The position numbers and the translations under genes are program-made. The notes under the pieces were generated by a model. That model ran no database searches, had not been told where the DNA came from, and saw nothing but the letters and a program-made list of their open reading frames with translations. Shown here piece after piece: positions 34,768 through 44,195 of a stretch of 64,000 nt of DNA. This DNA comes from Paenacidovorax caeni. GTDB lineage: Bacteria; Pseudomonadota; Gammaproteobacteria; Burkholderiales; Burkholderiaceae_C. Within the stretch, counting starts at the first letter, position 1. Each line of letters opens with the position of its first letter. The DNA is taken from the NCBI RefSeq assembly GCF_001298675.1, contig NZ_CYIG01000005.1, positions 62,001-126,000 on the forward strand. The letters are read 5' to 3'.

Positions 34768-35196
34768 ATGCGTGCCCTGCTCGATGTGAACGTCTTGATC
34801 GCTCTGCTGGATGCGGCGCACATGCACCACGCCCGCGCCACCCAGTGGCTGCAACAAGAGATTGCCCACGGCTGGGCCTCTTGCCCACTGACGCAAAACG
34901 GCTGTTTGCGCATCATGGCCCAACCGGCCTACCCCCAGGCCCTGCCGCTGGCTGCAGTTGCCAGCCGCCTAGCCCAAGCCACCGCGCACCCCGCCCACAC
35001 CTTTGTGCCCGATGACTACAGCCTGCTCGATGCCAAACAACTGCACTGGCAGCACCTGCTGGGTCATCGGCAAATCACCGACAGCTATCTGCTGGGCCTG
35101 GCCGTGCGCCACCAATGCCGCTTTGTCAGCTTTGATGCGCGGCTGAACCTGCAAGCCGTGCCCGGCGCCAGGGCCGAGCATCTGGTGACCCTGTAG
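34768..35196 (+). CDS. vapC: VapC-type PIN-domain toxin
   Basis: 142 residues with the PIN fold. The first acidic residue is Asp6 in LLDVNVLIALLD; further ones are Asp about 105 (ITDSYLLGLA) and FD about 122. At the second acidic position the motif reads CPLTQNGCLRIM, with Gln-Asn instead of Glu, as in a known VapC sub-branch. VapC toxins cut tRNA or rRNA in a metal-dependent way. It pairs with the vapB gene directly upstream. A hairpin repeat follows the stop codon. Confidence 0.9.
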   Translation: MRALLDVNVLIALLDAAHMHHARATQWLQQEIAHGWASCPLTQNGCLRIMAQPAYPQALPLAAVASRLAQATAHPAHTFVPDDYSLLDAKQLHWQHLLGHRQITDSYLLGLAVRHQCRFVSFDARLNLQAVPGARAEHLVTL

Positions 35197-35200
35197 CCGC

Positions 35201-35253
35201 TTCATATTTCATAGCTGCTTGCGCTTGCCACATAAGGGCTAGAGGCTTATTTG
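35201..35253 (+). repeat. Dispersed hairpin repeat, copy 8
   Basis: ATAGCTGCTTGCGCTTGCC followed by AAGGGCTAGAGGC. It sits directly after vapC. Confidence 0.75.
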
Positions 35254-35285
35254 ACCCATACAACGAATCCAGCACCACACAGCCT

Positions 35286-35308
35286 ACAGGCCGGGCAGAC
35301 AGCACACC
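35286..35308 (+). repeat. Inter-module repeat, copy 3 (short)
   Basis: ACAGGCCGGGCAGACAGCAC then ACC, matching the right half of copies 1 and 2. Like copy 2 it is followed by CGCCGCTT and, about 20 bases on, AAAACGT. It lies between vapBC and the HI1419/HI1420-type module. Confidence 0.75.
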
Positions 35309-35333
35309 GCCGCTTTGATTTTCCACACAAAAC

Positions 35334-35349
35334 GTAGCCAATAGGCTAC
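35334..35349. promoter_or_regulatory. GTAGCC-AATA-GGCTAC inverted repeat, probable toxin-antitoxin operator
   Basis: Perfect 6-bp inverted repeat with a 4-base spacer, 9 bases before the toxin ATG at 35359. A site so close to the start suits repression by the HTH antitoxin of this module. Binding is inferred. Confidence 0.55.
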
Positions 35350-35358
35350 TATTTGCAA

Positions 35359-35655
35359 ATGTACAGCGTCCTTGAAACCGAGTCCTTTGCGCAATGGGTG
35401 GACAGTCTGCGTGACATGCCCACACGCATCCGGCTGCGCCGCCGCGTGAATAAAGCCAAGCTTGGCAACCTAGGAGATGTCAAGCCCGTGGGCGATGGCG
35501 TCTGGGAAATGCGCGAGTTTTTTGGCCCCGGTTGGCGCATGTACTACGTCCAGCGCGGCAACGTGCTGATTGTGATGCTGGGCGGCGGCGACAAAACAAG
35601 CCAGGCAAGCGACATTGCCGCCGCTAAGCACATGGCCAAGGAGCTTGACCTATGA
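35359..35655 (+). CDS. RelE/ParE-superfamily toxin, HI1419 (HigB-like) type
   Basis: 98 residues from MYSVLETESFAQWVDSLRD; a TTG start two codons earlier is less likely. The signature of the 'upstream HI1419' addiction toxins is present: RIRLRRRVNKAKLGNLGDVKPVGDGVWEMR in two parts, FFGPGWRMYYVQRG and LGGGDKTSQ. The family has a RelE-like fold and probably cuts mRNA. It is placed before the antitoxin and overlaps it as ATGA. Confidence 0.92.
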   Translation: MYSVLETESFAQWVDSLRDMPTRIRLRRRVNKAKLGNLGDVKPVGDGVWEMREFFGPGWRMYYVQRGNVLIVMLGGGDKTSQASDIAAAKHMAKELDL

Positions 35656-35948
35656 CGACCCTCAAAACCCAGCCATTTGATATGGCCAACCACCTGCGCA
35701 ATGAAGAAGAAATTGCCGAATATTTGCGCCAGGTGCTGCAAGACAACGACCCCGCGGAGCTGGCAGGCGCACTGGGCGACATTGCCCGCGCCCGTGGCAT
35801 GACCCAACTGGCGCGCGATACGGGCCTGTCGCGTGAAAGTTTGTACAAAAGCCTCTCGGGCGAGCGCGCACCCAGCTCGGACACACTCTTCAAAGTCATT
35901 CACGCCATGGGGTTCAAACTCAGCCTGCAGCCTTTGACGCGGACTTGA
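35652..35948 (+). CDS. HTH antitoxin, HI1420 type
   Basis: 98 residues. MTTLKTQPFDMANHLRNEEE and YLRQVLQDNDPAELAGALGD are typical of the 'downstream HI1420' antidote family, followed by an XRE-like helix-turn-helix (MTQLARDTGLSRESLYKSL) and the MGFKLSLQPL end. It overlaps the toxin gene by 4 bases. The last codons lie in inter-module repeat copy 2. Confidence 0.92.
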   Translation: MTTLKTQPFDMANHLRNEEEIAEYLRQVLQDNDPAELAGALGDIARARGMTQLARDTGLSRESLYKSLSGERAPSSDTLFKVIHAMGFKLSLQPLTRT

Positions 35949-35974
35949 AGCACAGGCCGGGCAGATAGCGCGCC
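35933..35974 (+). repeat. 42-bp inter-module repeat, copy 2
   Basis: Begins inside the final codons of the HI1420-type antitoxin (TTTGACGCGGACTTGA) and continues with CACAGGCCGGGCAGATAGCG. Differs from copy 1 at about three positions. Confidence 0.85.
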
Positions 35975-36026
35975 GCTTCGTGGACGCAAAACGTTGTCAC
36001 TTTTGATGGGGAAGCACATCGTGCGC

Positions 36027-36065
36027 GCTGCACCCCTAGCCGGAGATGGAATTGGGGTGTGGGGC
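36027..36065 (+). repeat. Aminopeptidase 3'-end repeat, copy C (partial, diverged)
   Basis: GCTGCACCCCTAGCCGGAGA followed by TGGAATTGGGGTGTGGGGC, matching 39 bases of copies A and B with about five changes. It closes the toxin-antitoxin region. Between here and 36200 only an open, basic, Thr/Arg-rich stretch with no recognised family is seen. Confidence 0.75.
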
Positions 36066-36200
36066 GGACTGAGCGCCGCCAAGAACGACTGCTCTCCACC
36101 CACAAATTTGTGCGCGACTTAATGCTGGGCTTGCCCATAACCACAACAACACGGCGCGAAGCAAGAAAACGCAGCTACTGGCACCACCAACAGAACGCCA

Positions 36201-36986
36201 TCAAAACCCATCGACTGGGGCGTAACCGACGATATTAAGCTGTGTATCTAACAACACAATCCACTCCGTTGTTTTACTGCTAGTCAGTGGTAAATAACGT
36301 AGCTGGGCTATATCGAAGCCTGTCTTTTTAATCGCGGTTTTCAGCACGTCTGCATCTTGTGGACGACGTTGCAATAGATCAGCGACTGGTTTTGCTCGTT
36401 CGCTCATTGCAGACTTGGCGCTATCCCAAGGCAGCCACCAACCGGGTCGACCTCCGGGAGAAATACCTGCGGCCTCCATATCAATACTCTCAAACATTTC
36501 ATCGCTATTTTTTGCTCTGCGCGTATTGACTTTTATAACCCCATGCCACGGAATGGATTGGATTCCGATGCCTGATTCGTGCAATTTGTCTTTTTCTATT
36601 TCATTTGCCGTAATCACAGCTATTCGATCAATCTCAAATGCCAGCACAACTGGCCTACCCAACCATATGAAATGCAACCCATAAATTAGTGCAGCAATTT
36701 GCAAAATCCCAACCAATGAAAAATCAAGAATCGTTTCTTTTTTTGATTTTTTTGGATTAGAAATCAAAAGCGTCATCAGCGGCCCACACACCACATCAAC
36801 AGCAAGAAGCACAAAAAAAATAGAGCTTATGGAGAGGACGTATTGATAGGGGGTAGGATAAAGAAAAAAATAAACAAATGCTGCAATAATTACAGCGATG
36901 ACCACTGATGCCAACAAATGGAAAAAGCATCGACGAATTGCAAAGTGGAATCTACTTTCCATTGCCATTGAATATTTTTTAATCAC
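36201..36986 (-). CDS. TfpX/TfpZ-type pilin accessory protein
   Basis: 261 residues from a GTG at 36986 that overlaps the pilin stop (GTGA); an internal ATG seven codons later is also possible. Two to three N-terminal transmembrane helices ([57 protein letters not shown]) precede a periplasmic domain. The [11 protein letters not shown] and [12 protein letters not shown] stretches are typical of TfpX/TfpZ/FimB proteins, which help assemble or stabilise a particular pilin. AT-rich codon use differs from the window average, like the pilins beside it. Confidence 0.88.
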   Translation of the reverse strand: MIKKYSMAMESRFHFAIRRCFFHLLASVVIAVIIAAFVYFFLYPTPYQYVLSISSIFFVLLAVDVVCGPLMTLLISNPKKSKKETILDFSLVGILQIAALIYGLHFIWLGRPVVLAFEIDRIAVITANEIEKDKLHESGIGIQSIPWHGVIKVNTRRAKNSDEMFESIDMEAAGISPGGRPGWWLPWDSAKSAMSERAKPVADLLQRRPQDADVLKTAIKKTGFDIAQLRYLPLTSSKTTEWIVLLDTQLNIVGYAPVDGF

Positions 36987-37456
36987 TTACAGGCTGCAGG
37001 CAGGTATCTATTGTCGATGGTAGTACCAGCACCTGTAAACCCAGCCACAGTCGTATTGCCACACACCCATGTAACACCACCATTGCCAGTACTAAATGTC
37101 AATATTTGACCGGTTGCCTTGCCTGCCGTCATGGTTGCACTAATAACCCCTGCAGGAAAAGTCCCAGAAATACTACTGGAAACACTACTGTATTTGCCAA
37201 CAATTGTGGCGTTCATTTGCCCTGCAGTTGGATTTTGATTGGAACCCACCAAGGTTGGCCATGTATTTTTATCAGAAGCCCACTCTGAAAGTGGCGTCTT
37301 CAAACCTCCCGCAAGGCTCACGGCCTCACTGACCTGGCCACGGGTGATGTAGTCTTGGTATGCAGGGAGTGCGACAGCCGCCAAAATTCCGATGATGGCC
37401 ACGACAATCATCAACTCAATCAAGGTAAACCCTTGCTGCTTGATTTTTGCGAACAT
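36983..37456 (-). CDS. pilA: Type IV major pilin (PilA paralog 1)
   Basis: 157 residues from [14 protein letters not shown] with AGGAGG 6 bases upstream. The prepilin peptidase site is QQG/FTLIE, Glu5 of the mature protein is present, and the hydrophobic alpha-1 helix ([19 protein letters not shown]) is intact. The globular part ends in a two-cysteine D-loop (VCGNTTV to PAACK). Lower GC than its surroundings. It is second in a tandem of two pilin genes, followed by a translationally coupled accessory gene. Confidence 0.94.
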   Translation of the reverse strand: MFAKIKQQGFTLIELMIVVAIIGILAAVALPAYQDYITRGQVSEAVSLAGGLKTPLSEWASDKNTWPTLVGSNQNPTAGQMNATIVGKYSSVSSSISGTFPAGVISATMTAGKATGQILTFSTGNGGVTWVCGNTTVAGFTGAGTTIDNRYLPAACK

Positions 37457-37483
37457 ACATCCTCCTGGCGATAACATTTGAAG

Positions 37484-37513
37484 AAAAAAAAGGAGGCTTG
37501 CGCCTCCTTTTTT
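37484..37513. terminator. Intrinsic terminator between the two pilin genes
   Basis: AGGAGGC, TTGC loop, GCCTCCT flanked by seven A and five T residues. It should end most transcription of the first pilin gene (minus strand), so that the downstream pilin and accessory gene depend on read-through or their own promoter. Confidence 0.9.
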
Positions 37514-37525
37514 AGGCCTTACACA

Positions 37526-38011
37526 TTAGGGCTTGCAAGCATTGGGCAAGTAGCGAGCATCAATGGTCGTACCAGCACCAGTCACACCATCAACGGTGGT
37601 GTTGCCACAGGCCCAAGCAGAACCACCATTACCAGTGGTATAGGTCAAAACACCACCACTTGCCTTACCCGTGTTCATGGTGACGGTGATAGTACCGGCA
37701 GGGTAAGTACCAGCAACAGTATTAGTGACAGTGCTGTACTTGCCAACCAGGGTTGCATTCAATTGACCTGCAGTAGGCGTAACCGTAGGTGCTACAAGAG
37801 CCGTAGGCCACGCATTCTTGTCAGCGCCATATTCAGCCAAAGGGCTCTTCAAGCCACCACCCAAAGCCACGGCCTCGCTAACTTGGCCACGGGTAATGTA
37901 GTCTTGGTAAGCAGGCAGCGCCACAGCAGCCAAGATACCGATGATCGCCACAACGATCATCAATTCAATCAGGGTGAAACCCTTTTGCACGGAACGGATA
38001 GTACGGTTCAT
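37526..38011 (-). CDS. pilA: Type IV major pilin (PilA paralog 2)
   Basis: 161 residues from [16 protein letters not shown] with GAGGAG upstream. The prepilin site is QKG/FTLIE. The first 45 mature residues are nearly identical to the neighbouring paralog, while the globular domain differs in the variable middle ([19 protein letters not shown]). The C-terminal cysteines are CGNTTV and NACK. A sigma-54 type promoter lies 70 bases upstream. Because of its promoter and position this is likely the main pilin. Confidence 0.95.
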   Translation of the reverse strand: MNRTIRSVQKGFTLIELMIVVAIIGILAAVALPAYQDYITRGQVSEAVALGGGLKSPLAEYGADKNAWPTALVAPTVTPTAGQLNATLVGKYSTVTNTVAGTYPAGTITVTMNTGKASGGVLTYTTGNGGSAWACGNTTVDGVTGAGTTIDARYLPNACKP

Positions 38012-38080
38012 AACACTTCTCCTCAAAACGATTGCAACGAAAGCCCGAGAGGAATTTCTCCTGGCTTCGGTAGGGGAATT

Positions 38081-38096
38081 AGCAGGTTCCATGCCA
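38081..38096 (-). promoter_or_regulatory. Sigma-54 (-24/-12) promoter for the pilin genes
   Basis: Minus strand reads TGGCATGGAACCTGCT, matching TGGCACG-N4-TTGCW at 14 of the fixed or near-fixed positions, with GG and GC exactly 12 apart. It would start RNA near 38070, about 60 bases before the pilin ATG. pilA genes are classically RpoN/PilR dependent. Confidence 0.7.
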
Positions 38097-38254
38097 ACCT
38101 ATTTCTGCAAAGACTTGTTGCATCTTCGTGTGATTTCTCACACCCTAGCCGTGCAGAACGGCTTTTAGGGAGCATGGGGTGACGATTTTGTCCCTGTGCC
38201 TTGCATTGTCGAGGGTGAAGGGTTGGGGATGCGAGCAGAACTGTCGCACTGTCA

Positions 38255-39043
38255 TCAAATTGCAAACTCTTGCCCTGCTTGTAGCCAGCGAATGTCATGG
38301 TGAACCGTGAGCGCAGCACGGTCGGCGCCCAAGCCATAGATTTCATCCATGATGCGATCAGTTTCCAGAGGTTTGGCATGCGTGATGTACACCGGACAGG
38401 GGCGCCGCGGTTTCCATTGCGCCAGTTCTTCCATCAACGTGGATGGCGCCAAGTGCTGGCTGCGCTGGGCGAGTTCTTGTTCTTGGCCACTGAAGGCGGT
38501 TTCGATGACCAGCATGGCAATATCCATGTGGTTCAGGCGTTGCCACAGAGCTGGGTTGGGGCCGGTATCGCCGCTGAAGGCCCACCATCCTTCACTGCCG
38601 CGCAGCGCGTAGCCGACGGCGGGCACTGTGTGCACGGCAGGCAGTACTTCCACGGCGATGCCAGCGGCTTCAAGTTGCTGGCCGGTGTTTATTGGCGCAT
38701 AGCGAAAGAAGGGGGCATGGCTGCTGGGCAGTTGGCTGAAGTCTGGCCAAATGACGCCGTTGAAGATGTGCTGCTGCAGGGCCGAGATGGTTTCAGGTAG
38801 GGCGTGCAGGGTTAAAGGTTTGCTGCGGCGCGTGCCCACGGCGTCCAGCATCAGCGGCAGGGCCGCAATGTGATCCAGATGGCTGTGGGTCAGCAGCACG
38901 TGGTCGATAGCCAGCATTTCATCGACCGTGAGGTCACCGACTCCCGTCCCGGCATCGACGAGAATGTGCTCGTCCACCAAGAAGGCCGTGGTTCGGCAGT
39001 CGCGGGCGATGGCGCCAGAGCAGCCGAGCACGCGGACTTTCAT
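38255..39043 (-). CDS. MBL-fold hydrolase, class II cAMP phosphodiesterase-like
   Basis: 262 residues. The metallo-beta-lactamase motif HSHLDH is intact, with further metal ligands in FSGDTGPNPALW and VYITHAKP. The order MKVRVLGCSGAIA, DAGTGVGDL and HSHLDHIAALPLMLD matches class II cyclic-nucleotide phosphodiesterases such as CpdP/PDE1. The substrate is inferred, not proved. It is the last gene of a minus-strand set with the FHA and PP2C genes, spaced by 21 bases, which suggests a signalling role. Confidence 0.85.
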   Translation of the reverse strand: MKVRVLGCSGAIARDCRTTAFLVDEHILVDAGTGVGDLTVDEMLAIDHVLLTHSHLDHIAALPLMLDAVGTRRSKPLTLHALPETISALQQHIFNGVIWPDFSQLPSSHAPFFRYAPINTGQQLEAAGIAVEVLPAVHTVPAVGYALRGSEGWWAFSGDTGPNPALWQRLNHMDIAMLVIETAFSGQEQELAQRSQHLAPSTLMEELAQWKPRRPCPVYITHAKPLETDRIMDEIYGLGADRAALTVHHDIRWLQAGQEFAI

Positions 39044-39064
39044 GGCGTGTCTGTGCGCGTAGCG

Positions 39065-39706
39065 TCAGCGTTGCATGAACTGCATTTGCGTACCGGCCAG
39101 ATCCAGTACGTCACCGCTGTGCAGTGGAATCGGATCGGTGCCGATGGGTTGCCCATTGAGGGTCGGGGGCTGTTCTCCGTCAACGTGGGTCAGCACGTAG
39201 CCATGGGGCCGTTTGGTGATCGAGGCAACAGCAACGCCAGGTTTGCCAATAGTGGTGACAATTTTGACAAGATCAACTTCGCGCCCTGATGCCGCACCAG
39301 ACAGTACCTTGATATAGGCACTCATCGCGGGGGCGGAAGCCGCTGCTGGCCGAGGAACCGGGGCGGGGGGGAGTTGGCCCGGCTTGAAGATCATGGTCTT
39401 TTCGAAGTCCGGGTGTTGGGCTTCGTTCAGGAAGCGGATCTTGTACTTCCCAATGTCAATGATGTCGCCTGTGTGCAATGTGTGGTGCTTAACGGCTTGG
39501 CCATTGATGTAGGTGCCGTTGGTGCTTCCCAGATCCTCGATTTCGACATGGTCGCCGCGAAGGTGGACGACGGCGTGCTCGCCGCTGACGGCAAGGTTGT
39601 CGATGACGATATCGTTGTAAGGGCGCCGCCCCAGGGAGGTACGCTCCTTGGTCAGCGGGACTTCCTTGATGACAACCCCGTCGATCGAGACGATCAATTT
39701 GGGCAT
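39065..39706 (-). CDS. FHA-domain protein
   Basis: 213 residues from MPKLIVSIDG with CAGGAG upstream. The N-terminal FHA domain has the phosphothreonine-binding signature (TSLGRRPYNDIVID, SGEHAVV, STNGTYING). A Pro/Ala linker (LPPAPVPRPAAASAP) leads to a second, weaker FHA-like repeat (LSGAASGREVDL, PTLNGQPIG). It should bind phospho-Thr targets. It lies between a PP2C phosphatase and an MBL enzyme. No Ser/Thr kinase is in the window. Confidence 0.92.
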   Translation of the reverse strand: MPKLIVSIDGVVIKEVPLTKERTSLGRRPYNDIVIDNLAVSGEHAVVHLRGDHVEIEDLGSTNGTYINGQAVKHHTLHTGDIIDIGKYKIRFLNEAQHPDFEKTMIFKPGQLPPAPVPRPAAASAPAMSAYIKVLSGAASGREVDLVKIVTTIGKPGVAVASITKRPHGYVLTHVDGEQPPTLNGQPIGTDPIPLHSGDVLDLAGTQMQFMQR

Positions 39707-39744
39707 GGTCAACTCCTGGCTTTTATTTGTAGTGGGAGAAAAAA

Positions 39745-40563
39745 TCAGACACGTGGGCTGCTCTTGTGCAATAAGCGGGAAATGAATCCCCGTTTGCGAT
39801 TTTCTGCTTGCGCTTGTACCAGTACGACACTGATATTGTCGCGACCGCCAAATGTGTTGGCGGTATCAATGAGCAGGTTGGCTTTTTCTTCGAGGGAAAC
39901 AGGGGTGTTGGCAAGCATGAGCAGTTCGTGGTCATCCATCATGTCGGTAAGACCATCAGAACAAAGCAAGAATAAGTCCTGCGGCAGCACCTGGAACTCA
40001 TTGATCTCCATGGGTGTGCTTTCCTCAACCCCCAGTGCGCGGGTGACAAGGTTGCCGTTGCCGGATTGCGCCGCCTCCTCGGGGGTCATCAGCCCGGCAT
40101 CCATCTGCTCTTGCAGCCAGGAATGATCCCGGGTGATCTGCTGCAGCTGGCCGTCGCGCAGCCGATAGCAACGTGAATCACCCATGTGACCCAGCACGAG
40201 CCGGTCTTGCACAAACACGGCTGCCACCAGCGTTGTACCCATACCCGCACACTGAGGTTGTTGCAGGGCGGTATTCAACACGGCCAAGTTGGCTTCCTGA
40301 ACGCTTTCTTGTAGGGCCTTGCGCACATCGCTGGTGGTGGGGGTGGTGCCAGCGTGGGCGAACCAGCGCGCCATCGCGTGTTCCGTGATGGAGATGGCCA
40401 TATTGCTAGCCACCTCGCCTGCGTTGTAGCCCCCCATGCCGTCGGCCAGCAATGCCAAGCCAATCTCGGGCGCCGTGGCAACGGCGTCCTCATTGTTCTT
40501 GCGCACGCGGCCGCAATCGGTCCGGGCAAAAAAGAGATATTCCATGCGGGAATGGGGTGTCAT
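39745..40563 (-). CDS. PP2C-type serine/threonine phosphatase (Stp1/PrpC-like)
   Basis: 272 residues from MTPHSRMEYLFFARTDCG; an ATG six codons later is also possible. The PP2C metal motifs are all there: RKNNEDAV, LLADGMGGYNAGEVAS, GHMGDSRCY, CSDGLTD and GGRDNISVVLV. It dephosphorylates Ser/Thr proteins and pairs naturally with the FHA gene 38 bases downstream. The partner kinase must be elsewhere. The 328 bases between here and sucD hold no gene, only the sucD terminator. Confidence 0.94.
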   Translation of the reverse strand: MTPHSRMEYLFFARTDCGRVRKNNEDAVATAPEIGLALLADGMGGYNAGEVASNMAISITEHAMARWFAHAGTTPTTSDVRKALQESVQEANLAVLNTALQQPQCAGMGTTLVAAVFVQDRLVLGHMGDSRCYRLRDGQLQQITRDHSWLQEQMDAGLMTPEEAAQSGNGNLVTRALGVEESTPMEINEFQVLPQDLFLLCSDGLTDMMDDHELLMLANTPVSLEEKANLLIDTANTFGGRDNISVVLVQAQAENRKRGFISRLLHKSSPRV

Positions 40564-40831
40564 GCGGCCATCGTCCCACTGCCTTGGCACGCTGCATTCT
40601 GGAGGGTGTGCGCCTGTTGGGTTACCACTTGATGAAAATCCGCCATGTCATGCCCTGTTGCGTTGCGTCATGCATCATAGACGAGGGTATTTTTTGTAGA
40701 ACGGATTTTTGTTGACGCAGGTTACGTGGTCCTTCCAAAAGGCAGGGAGCATGATTGTAACCAGAAGTGTGTCTCAGTTACGTTTTGCGTTGAGGCGTTG
40801 GCTGTCGGTGCGCCAGAGCTTGTGATGGATC

Positions 40832-40867
40832 AAAAAGAAACGCCCGCAACTTGTTCGGTTGCGGGCG
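40832..40867 (-). terminator. Intrinsic terminator of sucCD
   Basis: On the minus strand CGCCCGCAAC, CGAACAA loop, GTTGCGGGCG: a perfect 10-bp stem, followed by TTTCTTTTTG. It lies 24 bases after the sucD stop. Confidence 0.9.
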
Positions 40868-40891
40868 CGGTGCGCGGAGGAAAGCGCGCGC

Positions 40892-41788
40892 TTATTTCAG
40901 CTGGGCCTTGAGCAGCTTGCCCAGTTCAGAGGGGTTGCGTGTGACCACGAAACCGCACTCTTCCATGATGGCCAGCTTGGCATCGGCCGTGTCGGCGCCG
41001 CCGGAGATCAGCGCGCCAGCGTGGCCCATGCGCTTGCCGGGAGGGGCTGTCACGCCAGCGATGAAGCCCACCACAGGCTTCTTCATGTTGGCCTTGCACC
41101 ATTGAGCGGCTTCGGCTTCGTCGGGGCCGCCGATTTCGCCGATCATGATCACGGCGTCGGTGTCCGGATCGTCGTTGAACGCCTTCATCACGTCGATGTG
41201 CTTCAGGCCGTTGATCGGGTCACCACCGATACCGACGGCGCTGGACTGGCCCAGACCCACTTCGGTCAGCATGGCCACGGCTTCGTAGGTCAGCGTGCCG
41301 GAGCGGCTCACCACACCAATGCGGCCCTTGCGGTGGATGTGACCGGGCATGATGCCGATCTTGATTTCGTCGGGCGTGATCAGGCCAGGGCAGTTGGGGC
41401 CCAGCAGCAAGGTCTTCTTGCCGCCAGCAGCTTCCTTGGCCTTCATCTTGTTGCGCACTTCCAGCATGTCGCGCACTGGAATGCCTTCGGTGATGCAAAT
41501 CGCCAGGTCCAGATCGGCTTCCACGGCTTCCCAGATGGCGGCAGCGGCGCCTGCGGGTGGCACGTAGATCACCGACACGGTAGCGCCGGTTTGCTGGGCG
41601 GCTTCCTTGACGGTGGAGTAGATTGGGATGTTGAAAATCGACTCACCGGCCTTCTTGGGGTTCACGCCGGCGACAAAGCAGTTCTTGCCGTTGGCGTATT
41701 CCTGGCACTTCTCGGTGTGGAACTGGCCAGTCTTGCCCGTGATGCCCTGGGTGATGACCTTGGTGTCTTTGTTGATGTAGATCGACAT
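40892..41788 (-). CDS. sucD: Succinyl-CoA ligase (ADP-forming) alpha subunit
   Basis: 298 residues, standard length. The CoA-binding fold begins [20 protein letters not shown]; the phospho-His loop [10 protein letters not shown] and the [10 protein letters not shown] and GPNCPGLI motifs are intact. With SucC it converts succinyl-CoA to succinate and makes ATP or GTP in the TCA cycle. It follows sucC by 18 bases on the minus strand. Confidence 0.97.
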   Translation of the reverse strand: MSIYINKDTKVITQGITGKTGQFHTEKCQEYANGKNCFVAGVNPKKAGESIFNIPIYSTVKEAAQQTGATVSVIYVPPAGAAAAIWEAVEADLDLAICITEGIPVRDMLEVRNKMKAKEAAGGKKTLLLGPNCPGLITPDEIKIGIMPGHIHRKGRIGVVSRSGTLTYEAVAMLTEVGLGQSSAVGIGGDPINGLKHIDVMKAFNDDPDTDAVIMIGEIGGPDEAEAAQWCKANMKKPVVGFIAGVTAPPGKRMGHAGALISGGADTADAKLAIMEECGFVVTRNPSELGKLLKAQLK

Positions 41789-41806
41789 GTGTGTTCTCCG
41801 GGCTTC

Positions 41807-42967
<1,161 letters not shown>

Positions 42968-43146
42968 GAGGGTCTCTCTCAGGGAAGGGTGGTACTAACC
43001 CGTTTGCCATGATTGGTATGTCTGGCCGCGGGCTCGGGACATGGCAATCAACGAATGTATCATGTTGCGACGCACCATACCTGTTGCGGAACTTACAGAC
43101 CCCGGCGCAATCGAGGGTCTCTTATTTCTTGGACCAGGAGCCCCCC

Positions 43147-44070
43147 ATGTTCAAAGTTTTCATCGACGGCGAAGCCGGAACCACGGGCCTGCAAATCCGT
43201 GAACGCCTGAAGGACATGGCGCAGGTGGAGCTGGTCAGTATCGACCCAGCGCTGCGCAAAGACGCGCAGGCCAAGCAGGCGTTGATGGGCACGGTGGATG
43301 TGGTGATTCTGTGCCTGCACGACGACGCAGCGCGCGAGTCCGTCGCGTTGATCGACGGCCTGCCGGGCCGCAAGCCCCGCATCATCGATGCCTCGACGGC
43401 GCACCGCACAGCGCCCGGTTGGGTGTATGGCTTTCCGGAGTTGCAGGTGGGCCAGGCGCAGGCCGTGGCGGCGGCAGCGCGTGTGGCCAACCCGGGCTGC
43501 TACGCCACGGGTGCTATTGCCTTGGTGCGCCCGCTGATCGATGCCGGTTTGCTGGCGGCCGATACGCCCCTGTCGCTGCCTTCGGTCAGCGGCTATTCCG
43601 GCGGCGGACGCCCCATGATCGAGGCCTACGAGGCCGGCCGGGCACCCTTGTTTGAAACCTACGCCCTGGGCCTGCAGCACAAACACATTCCGGAAATCAT
43701 GCACTGCACGGGGCTGACGGCGCGTCCGCTGTTCATCCCCTCGGTGGGTAACTTCCGCCAGGGCATGTTGGTGAACCTGCCCTTGCACCTTGACCAGTTG
43801 CCCGGCCGCCCGCAGGCCGCCGATCTGCACGCCGCCTATGTGGCGCACTACGCCAAGAGCAATACGCCGGCCCAGTTCGTCAAGGTGTTGCCGCCGACCG
43901 AAGACGGCAAGCTCGATGCCACGGCACTGGAGAACACCAACCTGCTGGAGATTCGCGTTTTCGCCAGCGACGCGCATCGCCAGGCCGTGGCCATTGCGCG
44001 GCTGGACAACCTGGGCAAGGGTGCCAGCGGCGCTGCCGTGCAGAACCTGCAGTTGATGCTGGGCTTGTAA
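43147..44070 (+). CDS. argC: N-acetyl-gamma-glutamyl-phosphate reductase (type 2)
   Basis: 307 residues from [17 protein letters not shown] with AGGAG upstream. The nucleotide-binding [10 protein letters not shown], the catalytic Cys in [12 protein letters not shown] and the His in [11 protein letters not shown] are present. The short length and GEAGTTG form mark the type 2 ArgC branch. It reduces N-acetylglutamyl phosphate to the semialdehyde in arginine synthesis. A frame open upstream to 43009 lacks similarity. Confidence 0.95.
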   Translation: MFKVFIDGEAGTTGLQIRERLKDMAQVELVSIDPALRKDAQAKQALMGTVDVVILCLHDDAARESVALIDGLPGRKPRIIDASTAHRTAPGWVYGFPELQVGQAQAVAAAARVANPGCYATGAIALVRPLIDAGLLAADTPLSLPSVSGYSGGGRPMIEAYEAGRAPLFETYALGLQHKHIPEIMHCTGLTARPLFIPSVGNFRQGMLVNLPLHLDQLPGRPQAADLHAAYVAHYAKSNTPAQFVKVLPPTEDGKLDATALENTNLLEIRVFASDAHRQAVAIARLDNLGKGASGAAVQNLQLMLGL

Positions 44071-44195
44071 GCAGGCCCGAGCCCCGCCTCCAGGGCTGCC
44101 CGGAGTTGACGTCGGTTATTTGCCCACTGTCATAGTATGGTCAAATTGTCCCAAGTCAGATCGACTGGGATCTGTTCGTCATTACAGGTGTATTC

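Noticed and set aside
34200-36070. Integron gene-cassette array (attC sites) in the toxin-antitoxin region
   Set aside because: The inter-module repeats lack the GTTRRRY and RYYYAAC core pairs of attC, gene orientation is mixed, and no integrase is present.
35900-36144. Minus-strand frames with PPHTPIPSPARGA-like peptides
   Set aside because: They are reverse readings of the aminopeptidase-end repeat and resemble common spurious products of intergenic repeats.
40564-40831. Small frames upstream of the PP2C gene
   Set aside because: They lack ribosome binding sites and protein-like composition; only the sucD terminator is supported in this stretch.
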